Of a stretch of 64,000 nt of DNA, positions 12,219 to 24,169 are shown in pieces. Under the pieces are notes generated by a model. It ran no database searches. It had not been told where the DNA came from and worked only from the letters and a program-made list of their open reading frames with translations. Location: NCBI GenBank assembly GCA_034509735.1, contig JACGWO010000004.1, positions 9,281,395-9,345,394 of the forward strand, written 5' to 3'. Position 1 is the first letter of the stretch. The number at the start of each line of letters is the position of its first letter. The position numbers and the translations under genes were made by a program. The stretch is from Sesamum alatum. Its lineage: Eukaryota > Streptophyta > Magnoliopsida > Lamiales > Pedaliaceae.

Positions 12219-12778
12219 TGTAGAAAGTGCAAATTGTTCTGGAAAACGAACGAATCCATGAGAGGAAGCTTCAAGAGAAAAACCCTTTTTCTGTATTGAA
12301 CGAAGAAGAAGACTCTGGAACTGAATTTTGTAAAATCTGTTTTTCCACTTTTAGCGCCGTAGTCCTTTCTACCTCCTGTCCTTACTTGCATCGCAGTAGT
12401 ATCAGTACTTTCTGCCCCTTCCAAATTGACCTCTCTTTGTTTCTCCACCCTAAGTACCATGGAGTAAGCCTTGTTCACTGAGGGTGTTGGATCCATGACC
12501 AACAATTGATCTCGCATATGATCAAAAGTCTCACTCAATCCCATAAGAAATTGTATCAATCTTGTAAAAATAGCTTGATCAGCAATTGTTTTAGAAACTC
12601 CACAGGTACATCCCCCACATGTGCACTGTGGAGTAGGCATTAACTCGTCCAACTCATCTCAAATTGTGCGCAATCGTGAGAAATAGTCCACAACAGACAT
12701 TGTACCTTGAATCGAGGAGGCGATTGCTCGTTGCAGCTGATATAGCACTGGTCCGCTGCATTGTCCATATCTCTCTTC
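12219..12778 (-). repeat. Second, truncated copy of the copia gag unit
   Basis: This 560-bp block matches 11233-11792 at an offset of 986 bp with only about three or four noticed substitutions. It starts abruptly within gag (12778) and ends at an LTR-like terminus right before the primer binding site of the neighbouring unit. The layout is a head-to-tail array of one and a half units. Confidence 0.9.
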
Positions 12779-13469
12779 AGAGTGCTTTTTAATTGCATTA
12801 CTTTTAGTTCAAATTATTAGATCATCACATTTAGTTATCAACTTATTTATTTGGCCTACGAATAATTGAAAAAATTAGAGCAATTGAATAGTTATTAATC
12901 CCACGTGAACTCAATTGTACACTATTAGTTTTTGTTCTTTTATGTGTTTTATTTATTTTTTATCATTACATGTAAAATAGATTTTGTACAAAATATGATC
13001 AATGTTAATATACCAATTTAATATTTTAATGACTTCTTGTATGCACATATTTTTTGTCTTTTAAAAAAAAAAAAGGTTAAGGATTATAAATAGTGATACT
13101 CAAACTCTTATAATAGTGTATACAGATGTGCTTATATATAAACATAGACAATATAAATAAAAAATTTAGGTTTAGATTAGTAACCATGAGATGTACTTAG
13201 AACATTAATTATATGAACTTAGTAATTTGGGAATTGAATTTAAACTTCAATGAACTTTTTTTAATAACTTTGCTACAAAATTGTCTAAGTTCAATATTTT
13301 TAATTAATATTTTTATTAATTCAATATATTATCAAGATTAAGTTAGATAATAATAATATTAGTTTACATAAATATCACTAAAATTAATATAATTATAAGA
13401 ATATTTTTTGTCAAACCAATCAAATCAAAGAAATCTTTTAACCCATTCATACTTTTATAATAGAATAGA

Positions 13470-13872
13470 TAAACTTTGGTTCAAGAATTGTAGACACTGG
13501 TGCCACACAACATGTATGTGCTGATTTGAAACGCTTCACAAACTATCATAATCCACAAAATCACACCACTGTCCACCTACCTGATGGCTCCATGCAGCCT
13601 ATAGCCAATATTGGTTTAGTGAAATTTTCAGATTGCATAACACTCAACCATGTCTTACATATTCCTACATCCTCTATGAACCTCCTTTCAGTTAGTTAGC
13701 TATGTGAGTCCTTATCTATTAGTTTGAATTCATGCATAGTTGTTGTGTCTTGCAGGACAATAGGATTAAAATAAGATTGGCAATAGGCAGGCTTACAGGG
13801 AGACTGTACTACCTTGATTCCTCTTCCTTTATCTGTTGGAAACTCTGTTAAGCCTTGTATTCCTCTTCCAGT
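13470..13872 (+). pseudogene. Copia protease remnant
   Basis: The reading resumes right after the Helitron with IVDTGATQH at about 13487-13513, which holds the aspartic protease DTG active site. It continues through HLPDGSMQP to a HVLHIPTSSMNLLS segment near 13650-13690, then hits stops. The family enzyme cuts the copia polyprotein. A Mutator-like element breaks the frame at 13873. Confidence 0.85.
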
Positions 13873-14330
13873 GAGGAAATAGCATTTTTCATCCCATAAG
13901 TTAGGGTCTTTCCACTTTTGGTCCCATTGGATACGGGATTCTCACTTTTGGTCCTGTAACTTTCTAAAAGTAGCACTTTCTATCTCATGACACTTTCAGT
14001 TAGATATTTAACGGAAAGTGCCACGTGGCTGTTAAGTGCATGGGACCAAAAGTATTACTTTTTGAAAGTTATGGGAGCAAAAGTGAAAATTTCATAACAT
14101 ATGGGACCAAAAATGAGAATCCCATAACATATGGGACTAAAAGTGTAAAGGCTCTAATGGTCACCTGCTAAGCACGTGGTGTTTTTCGTTAAAAAAATTA
14201 ACAGAAAGGTGGCATGTGACCAAAAATACTACGTTTTGAAAGTTACGGGACTAAAAATGAGAATCCCGTAATCAATGAAAATCAAAAGTAGAAAGGCTCT
14301 AAATTACAGGACGAAAAGTGTTATTTCTCC
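13873..14330. mobile_element. Mutator-like foldback miniature element A
   Basis: The 458-bp insert has inverted ends GAGGAAATAGC and GGAGAAATAAC (right end read in reverse). Similarity continues inward over most of both halves, so it folds back on itself. Flanks are TCTTCCAGT (13864-13872) and TCTTTCAGT (14331-14339), a 9-bp target duplication with one mismatch. A 9-bp duplication and G-rich ends point to the Mutator superfamily. There is no coding capacity. Confidence 0.85.
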
Positions 14331-14758
14331 TCTTTCAGTAATTCTACATTCTAACTCTAAGTCTGTTGATGGCTGTAATAACTCTCTCTAGCATAAGAGA
14401 CTTGGACACTCTTCTTTCCAAGTAATAAGACATTCCTTAAATCAATCTCAAACAATGTAAAACTGATTCATTGCCCTGTGATGTCTGCCATTTGGCTAAA
14501 CAACATCGATTTCCTGTTAGTGAACACATGCTGATTCTATATTTGATTTGATTCATGTTTTGTCTTGGGGCCGTACAAGCAGCCAACAAAATCCGGTTGC
14601 TTTTATTTCTTGCCCATTGTAGACCACCACAACCGATCTACGTGCACTTATCTCCTAAAGTTCAAATCTCAAGCCATACACTCACTTCAAACCTTCTTAA
14701 CTATGCTCAATGCCCAACTCAACGTAAAAGTTAAGACTGTACGTACCGATAATGGAGC
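14331..14758 (+). pseudogene. Copia integrase, first part
   Basis: Contains the pre-integrase zinc region (a degraded LGHSS-like segment near 14400 and HCPVMS/CDVCHLAKQHRF near 14470-14515). The core follows with PIVDHHNRSTCTYLLKF near 14605-14660 and VRTDNGA near 14735-14757. The second catalytic aspartate is in RTDN. The host sequence is cut within this motif by a Mutator-like element and resumes at 16050. Confidence 0.85.
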
Positions 14759-16049
14759 GGGAAAATTATTTTTTTCGTTTGGTAAGTTTATTTAATATTA
14801 GATATAGTTCTGTAACTATGTCCTTTATTTATTTAGTCCTGTAAGTTATAAAATTGATGATATTTAATTTGATTTAGGGTTTTTAATAAACTTTTCGGCA
14901 TTTTTAGCCGGAATTGGCCACGTGTATACCGAAATTTCCAATTCGGTGAGGAAGTGATGAGGTGTTGGTAATGTGGCTCACACATGAGTGATTAAAAATT
15001 GTTGTTGCTCATGGGATTCAAATTTGAATCTCTCAAAATAAAAATTTCTATAATTACCAGTTGAACTATTACTAAAGTATGTATATTTTGCTCAGCCATC
15101 TTTTATAATCTATAAATCTGGAAATACTTTAATATGAAATTGATATTAATATTACTAAAATTATAATAAAGCTAAAAGTAAAATAAAGGTATTTAATGAT
15201 ATAGTTTATTTTGTTATTAAAAAAGAATATAATTAGTATTGATATTTATCTTTACAATAGAATATATATATTAAAAACAAATTATATATTTATTTTTATA
15301 TTTTAATTTATGTATTTTTTTACATAATACTAGCTTATATATAAATTTTTTTATATATAATATTTTATTACTACATTAAAATTAATATCTAAGCAGTTTT
15401 AAGTGTATCAATCATAACATGTTTATTAATTTAATAGAAAATTATAAATCTTTCAAAATATATAATACATAACAATAAATTTTAAAAATAAGAAATAATT
15501 ATGAAAAATTATATAAATTAGCATATGAAAATTAATATATAATTTTTTTAATATATATAATATCAATACTAATTATATTCTTCTTGAATAACAAAATAAA
15601 CTATATCACTAAATATCAATATTTTTAGGTATACTTTTACCACAAGTTTTAGTAAAGTTAATATCAAGTTTATATTAAAGTATTTCCACATATATAGCTC
15701 AGAGAGGATGGTTGAGTAAGGAGTATATAAATTGATTATAGCTCAATTGGCAAAAGGTACATTTTTTATTTTGAGAGACTCAAGTTAAAATTCTGTGAGC
15801 AAACAAAAAAATTTAATCGTTTATGTGTGTGCCACATCACCACTACACCATCAATTCCTTGCCCACTTGGAAATTTCGGTGTACACGTGGCAAATTCCAG
15901 CGAAAAATACCAAAAAATTTATTAAAAATCCTAAATCGGACTAAAGATCATCAATTTTATAACTTATTGGACTAAATAAATAAAGGACATAGTTACAGGA
16001 CTAAATCTAATATTAAGTAAACTTACTGAACGAAAAAAGTAATTTTCTC
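14759..16049. mobile_element. Mutator-like foldback element B, near-complete palindrome
   Basis: Left end GGGAAAATTATTTTTTTCG and right end, read in reverse, GAGAAAATTACTTTTTTCG. The flanks are TAATGGAGC (14750-14758) and TAATGGAGT (16050-16058), a 9-bp duplication with one mismatch. The similarity between arms continues for roughly 550 bp on each side, leaving only a short AT-rich centre near 15330-15480. Each arm has a tRNA-like patch (TAGCTCAATTGGC near 15750). No protein is encoded. Confidence 0.85.
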
Positions 16050-16960
16050 TAATGGAGTAGAATTTCTCGAAACTCATTGTCAATCTATGTTCAAGGAGTT
16101 AGGTATCATTCACCACAATGCAATGCTCTACACTCCCCGATAAAATGGCATTGTTGAGCACAAACATAAACATCTACTATTTGTTGCTTGAGCTTTGATG
16201 TTTCAACCATCTCTTCCTAAATATTTTTGGGAAGACTGCATTCTGACCGCCACATACGTTATCAACAGAACTCCTACACAGCTTCTCAATTGGTCTACAC
16301 CCTACAAGATTCTACATAACAAGCCCCCTACATATGCACACCTTAAGGTTTTTTGTTGCCTTTGCTATGTCACTAATACCACTCCAGATAAATCTAAGTT
16401 TGAACCTAGAGCTTCTAAGTGTGTTTGTTGGGTATGCAGCTGGCAAAAAAGGGTTCAAACTATATGATTGTAATTCACATTCTTATTTGATCTCTAGAAA
16501 TGTGTTATTTTATGAGAGACATCTTTCCTTTCTCTAGTTAGTCCTCTAAGGCCTCTGGCCGCCCACTTCCTTTAATCAATGTGACTGATGATACAGCTCC
16601 TACCTCCACTTTTAATCCATGCACATCTACTGAGCCACCTTTATCTTCTGGTCATGATCCTACTTCCACTATTGCACCAGCCATATCTCCCGAGCCTACC
16701 GTATCTACTGAACTCAAACCTTCCATATCCTTACCATCCATTCCTTCCACATCTCATTCCCCTCAAAACCCTAATGCACAACCCTTGAGGAGGTCTCAGA
16801 GAGCTACTTCTAAACGTACTTGGTTACATGATTTCGTTTGCCATACTAACAACTGTTCTCCTTTATATACTGTGAAGTGTATTTCTTCAGCATGCACCTG
16901 CTTTGTAACATCTTTGTCCACATTGCAGGAATGAAAGACTTATAGGCAAGTTGCTAGGAG
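16050..16960 (+). pseudogene. Copia integrase, second part, and linker
   Basis: Resumes after element B with the core region containing GIIHH, then a NRTPTQLL segment and VFCCLCYV, typical of the integrase C-terminal half. A frame change near 16420 leads to the C-terminal segment with VFVGYAAGKKGFKLYD, then a Pro/Ser/Thr-rich linker at about 16580-16800. At least two stops occur at 16140-16195. Confidence 0.85.
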
Positions 16961-18207
16961 TGGGTGAAAGCTATGAAGCAAGAGATTGCAAGCTTTGAAA
17001 AGAACAAGATGTGGGAGATCACTTATCTTCCTGTTGCAGCTATTGTTTGTGAATGGTTTTACAAGTTAAAATTAAAGGACGATGGCTCTCTAGACGGGTG
17101 CAAGGAAAGGCTAATTGCCAAGGGCTATAGCCAACTTAAAAGAGTGGATTATGTGGAGAGTTTCTCACCGGTTGCTAAAGCGGTTACAGTAAGATTGCTA
17201 CTAGCCGTAGCCACTGTCAAGGATTGGGCTCAACAATAGTTGGACATAAATAATGCATTTCTTCACGGCTACCTGGATTAGAAATTTATATGGACCCTCC
17301 GGCTGGGTATCTTGTTCCTCCAGTCTGTCGACTGGGAGATCCTTATATGGTTTAAAACAGGCGTCTCGCCAGTGGAATCAGGAACTCCTCCAAACTGGAA
17401 TCTTTTGGGTTTTTTTCAACCTGGCCATCATCATTGCCTCTTCACGAAAGGATCTGGTGATACTTTTTTGGCATTGCTTGTTTATGCAGATGACGTACTT
17501 CTCACAGGCCCTTCCTTGCCACTAACCACATAAGTCAAGGTGTTTCTTGATTAGCTCTTCACATCAAGGATTTGGGAGCAATAGATACTTTCTCGGTTTA
17601 TAGATTGCACGGTCCACGATTGGGACTTCTCTTACTCAGGAAAAGTACATCACGACATTATTTGTGACACAGGTTTACATGATCCCAAGTGTGCCACCAC
17701 TTCTTTACCACAAGGCCTTAAACTTGCTGCAGGTTGTGGGGCTTTGCTGCCAGATCCAAAGTCGTATCGACGCCTTGTCAGGCGCCTTTTGTATCTCGGT
17801 TTCACTCGGTCGGATCTTTCCCATAGTGTGCAGCAACTAAGTCAATTTTTGCAGCATCTATGTGGTACTCATTTGGCAGCCGCTTTGCCTGTAGTGAAGT
17901 ATTTGAAGGGTACTTCTCATACTGGTTTATTCCTTCCTTCGTCTAATGACTTGCACCTTCGAGCTTATTGCGCTGTGGAGTGGGTAACTTCGTGCCAACT
18001 CGGTGTTCCATGAACGAACCAAAACCTTGATATTGACTGCCACGTTGTTCGTAATCAATACAAGTCCGGTTTCATTTCTCCTTCCTTTGTTTAGCAAGGA
18101 CCAATTGGCCGACATCTTCACCATGAATCTCTATGGCCCTCCATTTGTGCATCTCTTCTCCAAGATGGCCTTGTTCTCCACCACTCCAAGTCCATCTTGT
18201 GGGGAGC
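16961..18207 (+). pseudogene. Copia reverse transcriptase and RNase H remnant
   Basis: Ordered fragments: a [22 protein letters not shown] segment of the RT fingers at 17055-17130, [15 protein letters not shown] at 17162-17206, then YADD (about 17483-17494), the RT catalytic motif. RNase H-like fragments with SYRRLVRRLLYL and VVKYLKGTSHTGLF follow at 17760-17930, and the conserved KDQLADIFT tail near 18095-18120. The frame changes at least three times. GTGGGGAGC at 18199-18207 is the polypurine tract before the 3' LTR. Confidence 0.88.
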
Positions 18208-18478
18208 CGATGGAATATTAGCAATGCTGGAGGAAGAGGATGCTTTGGAGAAGTCGGAGGTTGGAACAGTTGAAGGCAATAATGATACTAACTTCCCTTA
18301 TGACGCTGGGTGATTTCAGTTGTGAAAACGTAAAGTTGTTAGAAGTCGTTATAGTGCTTTTGTTATAAAGTGCTGCAGGTGTTTATTATTTTCCTATTGG
18401 TCCATGTGTAGTGCCACGTCAGCTGGTGGTTACTCAATTAGTCAGGATACAAGCGGGAAACCTGGTCTATTTAAATGG
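18208..18478 (+). repeat. 3' LTR of the copia element, truncated
   Basis: Matches the first 270 bp of the 5' LTR (GATGGAATATTAGCAAT onward). The last 100 bp or so are missing because a miniature element begins at about 18480. The first base is C where the 5' LTR has T, so the TG end is mutated. Confidence 0.88.
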
Positions 18479-18479
18479 C

Positions 18480-18855
18480 GGGTTTAAAGCAAATTATCCC
18501 CTGTGAAAGAAAAAAAACAAAAACCAAATTACCTCCTGGTGTTTGTGAAAATAGACCAATTGACCCCCCCCCCCCCTCAAACGTTTCGTGTAGTGCACGC
18601 GCCTTTACTTGATTTTTTTTAATTTTATATTTACAACATTATTTGAGAACCGTTGGATCTAATTTAAATCTAAGGTCTAAATTTAACTAGTAGATCAATG
18701 GCTTGCATCTTACTTAATTCAAATCAACAGTCTAGATTTAAATTTGTAAATTTACGAAATACGTATTTATAAAAATATTAATTTACAATATATTATATGT
18801 AATATATTTATATATTAATTACAGTTAAATATATAAATATATACAGAGAGAGATA
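18480..18855. mobile_element. Truncated miniature element (same family as 37851-38859)
   Basis: Begins GGGTTTAAAGCAAATTATCCCCTGTG, related to the end of the 30420-30713 element. It shares CACGCGC, the ACCGTTGGATC / ATTTAACTAG block and the following AT-rich tract with the reverse of the 38450-38859 segment. It contains a run of about 13 C residues near 18567. The other end is missing where a LINE fragment starts. It inserted into the copia 3' LTR. Confidence 0.6.
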
Positions 18856-19458
18856 TGTGTGCGGGGTCTGCTCCATCCTAGTCGCCAGATGGTTCCGTGG
18901 GCATGTTTGCTGTGGGGGAGCTTTAAAATTCCTAGAAACAATTTCATCCGTTGGCTTGCCATCCGAGAGCAACTCCCTACATTGGACCAGTCGTAATTTA
19001 ACCACTTGTAAACCTTCTGTTGCTTACGTGATCACCCTATACTCAAAACTCACTCGCCTCTATTCTTCGAGTGTTCCTTCTCAGCAAGGTGTGTGGCTAA
19101 GCTGAAAGTTGCTGTGCGGTTTATTTGGTCGGCGGGACAGTGGAGTCGGGGTGTGGCTTGGGCACGACGGCGTTGGCGTGGAATTCATCTACTTAACATG
19201 GCACATAGGGCCCCTCTTGTGTCGCTCGTGTGTGGCAAGAGAGAGCAAGCGAATCTTCGCAAATCAGAGAGGCACTTCGGATGACGTTGTCCGGTTAGTT
19301 TTAGAACAAATTTGGCTTCGAATTATTAGTAGCAATATGAAGCCCCCTCTGCAAGCTTCTGTTTTGTATAGGCTCTGGAACATTGCCTGGTGATGAACCA
19401 GTCTTGGTTGTTGAACATTTGTACAGTTCTCCTTTACACATATATGAAATTTACATTA
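18856..19458 (+). pseudogene. LINE 3' fragment (zinc-binding RT tail)
   Basis: Frames in this block match the C-terminal zinc-binding region of plant L1-type LINE reverse transcriptase: FIRWLAIREQLPTLDQ near 18950-19000, then a LKTHSPLFFECSF segment near 19040-19080. A RRWRGIHLLNMAHRA segment and DDVVRLVLEQIW follow. The frame shifts at least twice. The block is 5' truncated, and the adjacent AT-rich 3' tail (to 19458) is where the CACTA element landed. Confidence 0.7.
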
Positions 19459-19479
19459 TACTACAAAAAAATACGGGAA

Positions 19480-20110
19480 TTGGAATGGATATAATCGATT
19501 GTTCCAAATAGGAACAGTAAGTGGAATTATTGTGGAACGGGAAACCGTTGATGACGTCACTTTCGAGTTAATGGTAGTGCAAACGTATAGGAACGGTACG
19601 ACCGTTTCTATTTGTGTGCAACATATGTGTGCCAATATGTAAATCGATTACCGTTCCTAAAAGGGACCCGATATATTTTGGTACTCCATTTGGAATACAT
19701 GTGTGAAAGTTGGAACAGCTACTCGACCGGGAACACTGACCATTCCTCTATGTGTTCCAAACCCCGGATCTATTTGGACCGGTTGCTTGACCGTTCCAAT
19801 ATGTAGTGCTAAATGAGACCCTTTTACGCCATGAGCAAAAATGTATGCAATGAGCATTCCAAATTGTGGGTATAGAGGAAATACAGTGTTGTTACAATTA
19901 CCGTTCCCAATTGTGATCCAATTAGGAACGGTCATATTGTGTGTGGCTAATACCGTTCCTAATATGCCATAACGGCTATATTACAACGGTAATATTACCG
20001 TTTCTATATCCGTGCTTGAGACCGTTCCTAAACCTGGATCAATGGCTATATTTCAATGGCTAGTTGTGTGTTCCAAATAATATTCCAAGCTCGTTCCAAT
20101 ATTTTTCTGT
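19480..20110. repeat. Left subterminal GGAACGGT array
   Basis: GGAACGGT or its complement ACCGTTCC occurs about seven times by eye (for example near 19590, 19650, 19793, 19903, 19925, 19951, 20010), with several one-base variants, in both orientations. In En/Spm, subterminal repeats of this sort are bound by the TNPA protein to bring the ends together. Confidence 0.85.
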
Positions 20111-20359
20111 ATATATGTCCCCCTTATTTCTCATTGTTCTTATAATTACTCTCCAACTCATTTTGTTGTAACTCCCCCTGTTGATTCTTTATATGAAAAA
20201 TCTAACATATCAATTATTTGCACGAATTTTGCATTGATATTGATAGGTATTTTTTGCTCAAGTAAGAAGTTGAAATTCTATAATGGTTAGTGATATATAT
20301 ATATACATATAATATATTCTCGTCATTTAATTACGTACTGTTGTGAATTAGGACCAATC

Positions 20360-23300
20360 ATGTTAAGACAGTTTAGGAAATGGATGTATGATCGAGACGT
20401 CCTAGGTGTGACGCCGGAGTTTGAGGACGGTGTTACAACAATTTTAGAATGGGTCCAGTCTCAGCGTGCATATATGGACAGGGAGAAGAGTACGTGTCCC
20501 TGCCGGAAGTGTAAAAATGAACGGTTCAAAATGCCAAACGAGGTAAATTTTGATTTGTGTATGAAAGGGTTTACGCCAGAGTATTATATTTGGACTTCGC
20601 ATGGTGAGGAGAGGATGCAGGAATACTTTGAAGCATTGACATCACCCCATGTGCAACAGCAGCAAACGCCACCCGTTCAAGAGGAGGGTAGTTCGCATTG
20701 GGGTGATGCGGCTCAGATGGATTGGGCCTAGAGGATGGTATTTGATGCTACGGGGCCGTCTTTCTGGTCTTCGTACAACCAGGAGGGACCGGCTGATGAT
20801 GGTACTCGGTATTGTCCATCTGACGTGGGTCCTAGTTCATATTACGATTCGGGCCCTTATGATTATGTGTCTGACTTGTCAGACCGTTTTTTGGATGTAG
20901 TTCATGCTACAGACCAACTATTGTGGAACGGCTGCACCACCTCTCAGTTGGTGTTAATTGCCTCTTTGGTGAATATCAAGGCCGAAGGGGGTTTTTCGAG
21001 CATACATATGATCGGTTATGCCAGTGGCCTGATACTGTAATGCCCCGCGATCACACTTTCCCTGCGGATTATTAAAATACGAAGAAATTGATAAGAGAAT
21101 TAGGTTTACCAGTTCAGAAGATTGATGCTTGCAAAAACGGTTGCATGTTGTACTGGAAGGACGATATTGATTTGGAATATTGCAAGTTCTGTGGAGACGC
21201 TAGGTACAAACCCATCAGGGACAAAAATCCTATACACAAGAAGTCCCCATATGACATTCTTAGGTATCTACCGTTTACCCCTCGGCTGAAGAGGTTGTAT
21301 GCGTCGGTGGTCACAACAGAACATATGACTTGGCATGCGAGCCATCAGACGGAGGTAGGATCCATGTGTCATCCGTTCGATGCAGAGGCTTGGAAGTATT
21401 TTTGACCGGACGTATCCTGATTTTTCAGCTGAGCCTCGTAATGTTAGACTTGGATTGTGCACGGATGGGTTTGCACCGCACGGCCAGTATGGTAAAACTT
21501 ACTCATGTTGGCTCGTGATCCTTACACTGTACAATCTCCCACCGGGAATGTGCATGAAGTCTAAGTATATGTTCCTAACGATGGTGATCCCTGGCCCATC
21601 GAATCCGAAACGTCTTATCGATGTCTATTTGGAGCCGTTGATCGAGAAGTTGCAGAATTTATGGCATGTGGATGTACGTACGCACGATACTGCGACAAAT
21701 CAGGCGTTCATGATGCATGCCGCATTGATGTGGATAGTGAACGACCTTCCTGCTTATGGGATGGCGTCTGGATGGAGTACCGCCGGTGTTATGGGGTGTC
21801 CAGTTTGTATGGAGAACACATGAGCATTCTATTTACAGCATGATCGGAAGGCATGCTATTTTGACTGCCACAGGCAGTTCCTACCACCGGATCATCCTTA
21901 TCGCAGGAACAAGAAAGCCTTCACTAAAAATCGAATGGAGAGGCAGGTTGCATGTCCTAGGCTGATTGGAGAACAGATCCGAATCCGTGTCGATGCGTTT
22001 AGTGTGGCAGTCGAACACCGTTGAGTGAACCGAAGGCTACGGTGTTGACCATAAGTGGATGAAGAAAAACATCTTTTGGGAGCTTGAATACTAGGGGGCG
22101 CATCTGATACGACATAATCTTGATGTCATGCATATTGAGAAGAATTTTTTCGATAATATATTCAATACTGTGATGGACATCAAGGGGAAAATGAAGGACA
22201 ATCTAAATGCACGGAAGGATCTCAAGATCATATGTAATTGTCCGGAGCTTGAGGTGGACGAAAGGAGACTGAATGTGATGCCCAAAGCGGTATATACACA
22301 GACGAATGAGCAAAAGAAGAAGATATATGAGTGGATTCGTTGTCTTAGGTTTCCTGATGGGTATGTCTCTAACTTGGCCCATTGCGTCAACATGAAGGAG
22401 TTAAGGATGCACGGCATGAAGATCCGTGATTGTCATGTATTCATGCAGAAGTTGATTTCGGTAGCCTTCCGTGAAATGCTTCCAGAGCACGTGTGGGGAG
22501 CCTTGACTGAAGTGAGCCTTCTATTCCAGATCCTATGCTCAACAACACTAGATGTGGCCAAGGTAAAAGAATTGGAAGATAGTGTAGCCGTCATCCTGTG
22601 TAACCTCGAGAAAAAATTTCCTCCTTCTTTTTTGGACTCAATGGAGCATCTAATTGTTCACCTTCCATATGAGGAGCGCGTTGGGGGGCCTGTGCAATAC
22701 AGGTAGATGTACCTATTTGAGAGGTAATTAACTACTGTTAAATATATTATTTTTAAGTAGCAATTAAAATACTCGTATGAATAGATCCCTACGCCATTTG
22801 AAGAAAAAAGTGAAAAACAAAGCATACGTCGAGGCGTCAATTGTAGAGGCTTATATTGTCGAAGAAATCGGGCTTTTCTCCTCTCACTACTTCGAACCGC
22901 ACATTCTTTGCAAGTGAAGCAGACCCGGTGGGAACGATGATCTCACGAGCAACAACGATCGAATAGTATGGTCCATTTTCAATTACCCGGGCCGAGCAAG
23001 TGGAGCCTCAAAGAAGAGATGGCTGAGCGGTGAGGAACTTCATGCTATCGAGACATACGTCTTGTGTAATTGTGAAGTAGTTGCACCGTATTATGAGTAA
23101 GTGTCTTATACAAACGTAATTATCTAAAGCCTTCATTTCAATTTCAATTACATGTAAGTTTATAACTATCAGTTTTACTGTAACAGGTCATTCTTGAATG
23201 AACTGTTCGAGCAACACAATTCGGAGGACCCGATAATTGATCAGCTAGTGGTAACATAATTCAAGGATTGGTTCAAGCGTCGTGTAAGTGTCACTTTCTT

Positions 23301-24056
23301 GTAAGTGCGATCTGCTCACTAATTTGTAATTAAATTATTTCAATTGCTATATGATGAATTGCAGGTGAAACCCGAATTAATCACACAAATGACGAATTAT
23401 TGAAGTTACATTATTGGGACCCTAGAGCAGAAGTGACGACATGCCCGTCTTACTTCGTCAATGGCTTCAATTTCCACATTGAACGTCACAATATCAGGAA
23501 GTCAACAACGAATTGTGGTGTTTGTGTGCAAAGCTCATCATATACAGACACGGATTCTGACTTCTACAAAATTTTGGAAGAGATAATTCAACTATATTAC
23601 CCACTACTTCCAAACATGCACATTGTACTGTTTAATTGTCGTTGGGTCGATCCGATCAGAGCCATGAAGATAGACCCTTGTTATCACATCGTTGATGTCA
23701 ACTTCAAAAAGCTCTACCAAAAGAATAAACCATCCATACTGGCTCAATAAGCAGTACAAGTCTACTACGCAGATTACTCGAGCATGAAGAGAGACAAAGT
23801 CGATTGGAAAGCTGTTTGCAAAATCAAGGCTCGAAAAGTAATCGACGACTCGCGGTGGACCGAGGTTGCCTATCAGATGGATGAAGTCGTACCTAATCCA
23901 GATGTTGTAATAGATAACCAAACATTTGAACTGCATGACCCAATGGGAATACAGTTGGTCGTCGATCATGGAGCAGGGACATTGCGCTTGCCAGACAGTG
24001 AATCCGAAGATGAAGATAGCTTTGACGAGGCTGAGTCTGATGAAGAGACTTATTGA
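20360..24056 (+). pseudogene. TNP2-type CACTA transposase, broken
   Basis: Domains in order: the N-terminal transposase-associated zinc domain (RKWMYDRD, CPCRKCKNE, 20360-20731); the TNP2 core from about 20990, with CKNGCMLYWKDD, GLCTDGFAPHGQYGKTYSCW and GCPVCMENT up to 21823; then HDRKACYFDCHRQFLP (21838-21885); VMHIEKNFFDN and the DUF4218 region (22095-22706, more at 22784-23097); and the DUF4216 region with VVDVNFKKLYQ-like sequence (23400-23750), ending in an acidic tail at 24056. In-frame stops include 20729, 21821 and 23748. Frame changes occur near 21000 and 21400 and before 22030. Introns separate the later parts. The family cuts the transposon at its ends; this copy cannot be made. 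Confidence 0.9.
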
Positions 24057-24169
24057 ATTTTCTGAAATTTTTCTGTAATTTTTTTATAAATCTTATTGTA
24101 AAAATTATATTAGATGTATGTATTTTTATTATTTTAAGAAATCAGAATAAATTTTAAAAATTGGAATGG

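Larger units (their letters stand above)
9640..13469 (-). mobile_element. Non-autonomous Helitron inserted in copia
   Basis: On the minus strand the insert starts TCTATTCTATTATAAAAG (13469 downward) and ends ACTAG (at 9640). Before the CTAG is a degraded hairpin around GAGCAACGCAC. The flanking host bases are A before TC and T after CTAG, the Helitron target rule. Removing 9640-13469 joins TGTATTA to TAAACTTTGG and restores the copia reading across the gag/protease border. The 3830 bp hold no Rep/helicase, so movement would have needed another Helitron. Most of it is AT-rich; the middle carries tandem copia gag fragments. Confidence 0.85.
7969..18478 (+). mobile_element. Dead Ty1/copia retrotransposon, interrupted by three other elements
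   Basis: The parts read in copia order: 5' LTR, primer binding site, gag with a degraded zinc knuckle, protease, integrase, reverse transcriptase, RNase H, polypurine tract and 3' LTR. A Helitron (9640-13469) and two Mutator-like elements (13873-14330, 14759-16049) split the body. All coding parts contain stops or frameshifts. The 3' LTR is cut short at 18478 by another insertion, so the element's own target duplication cannot be checked. Removing the insertions leaves about 4.9 kb, normal for the family. Confidence 0.9.

Noticed and set aside
15740..15800. tRNA-like TAGCTCAATTGGC in the palindromic element
   Set aside because: No full tRNA fold; it is mirrored in the other arm and is part of the element.
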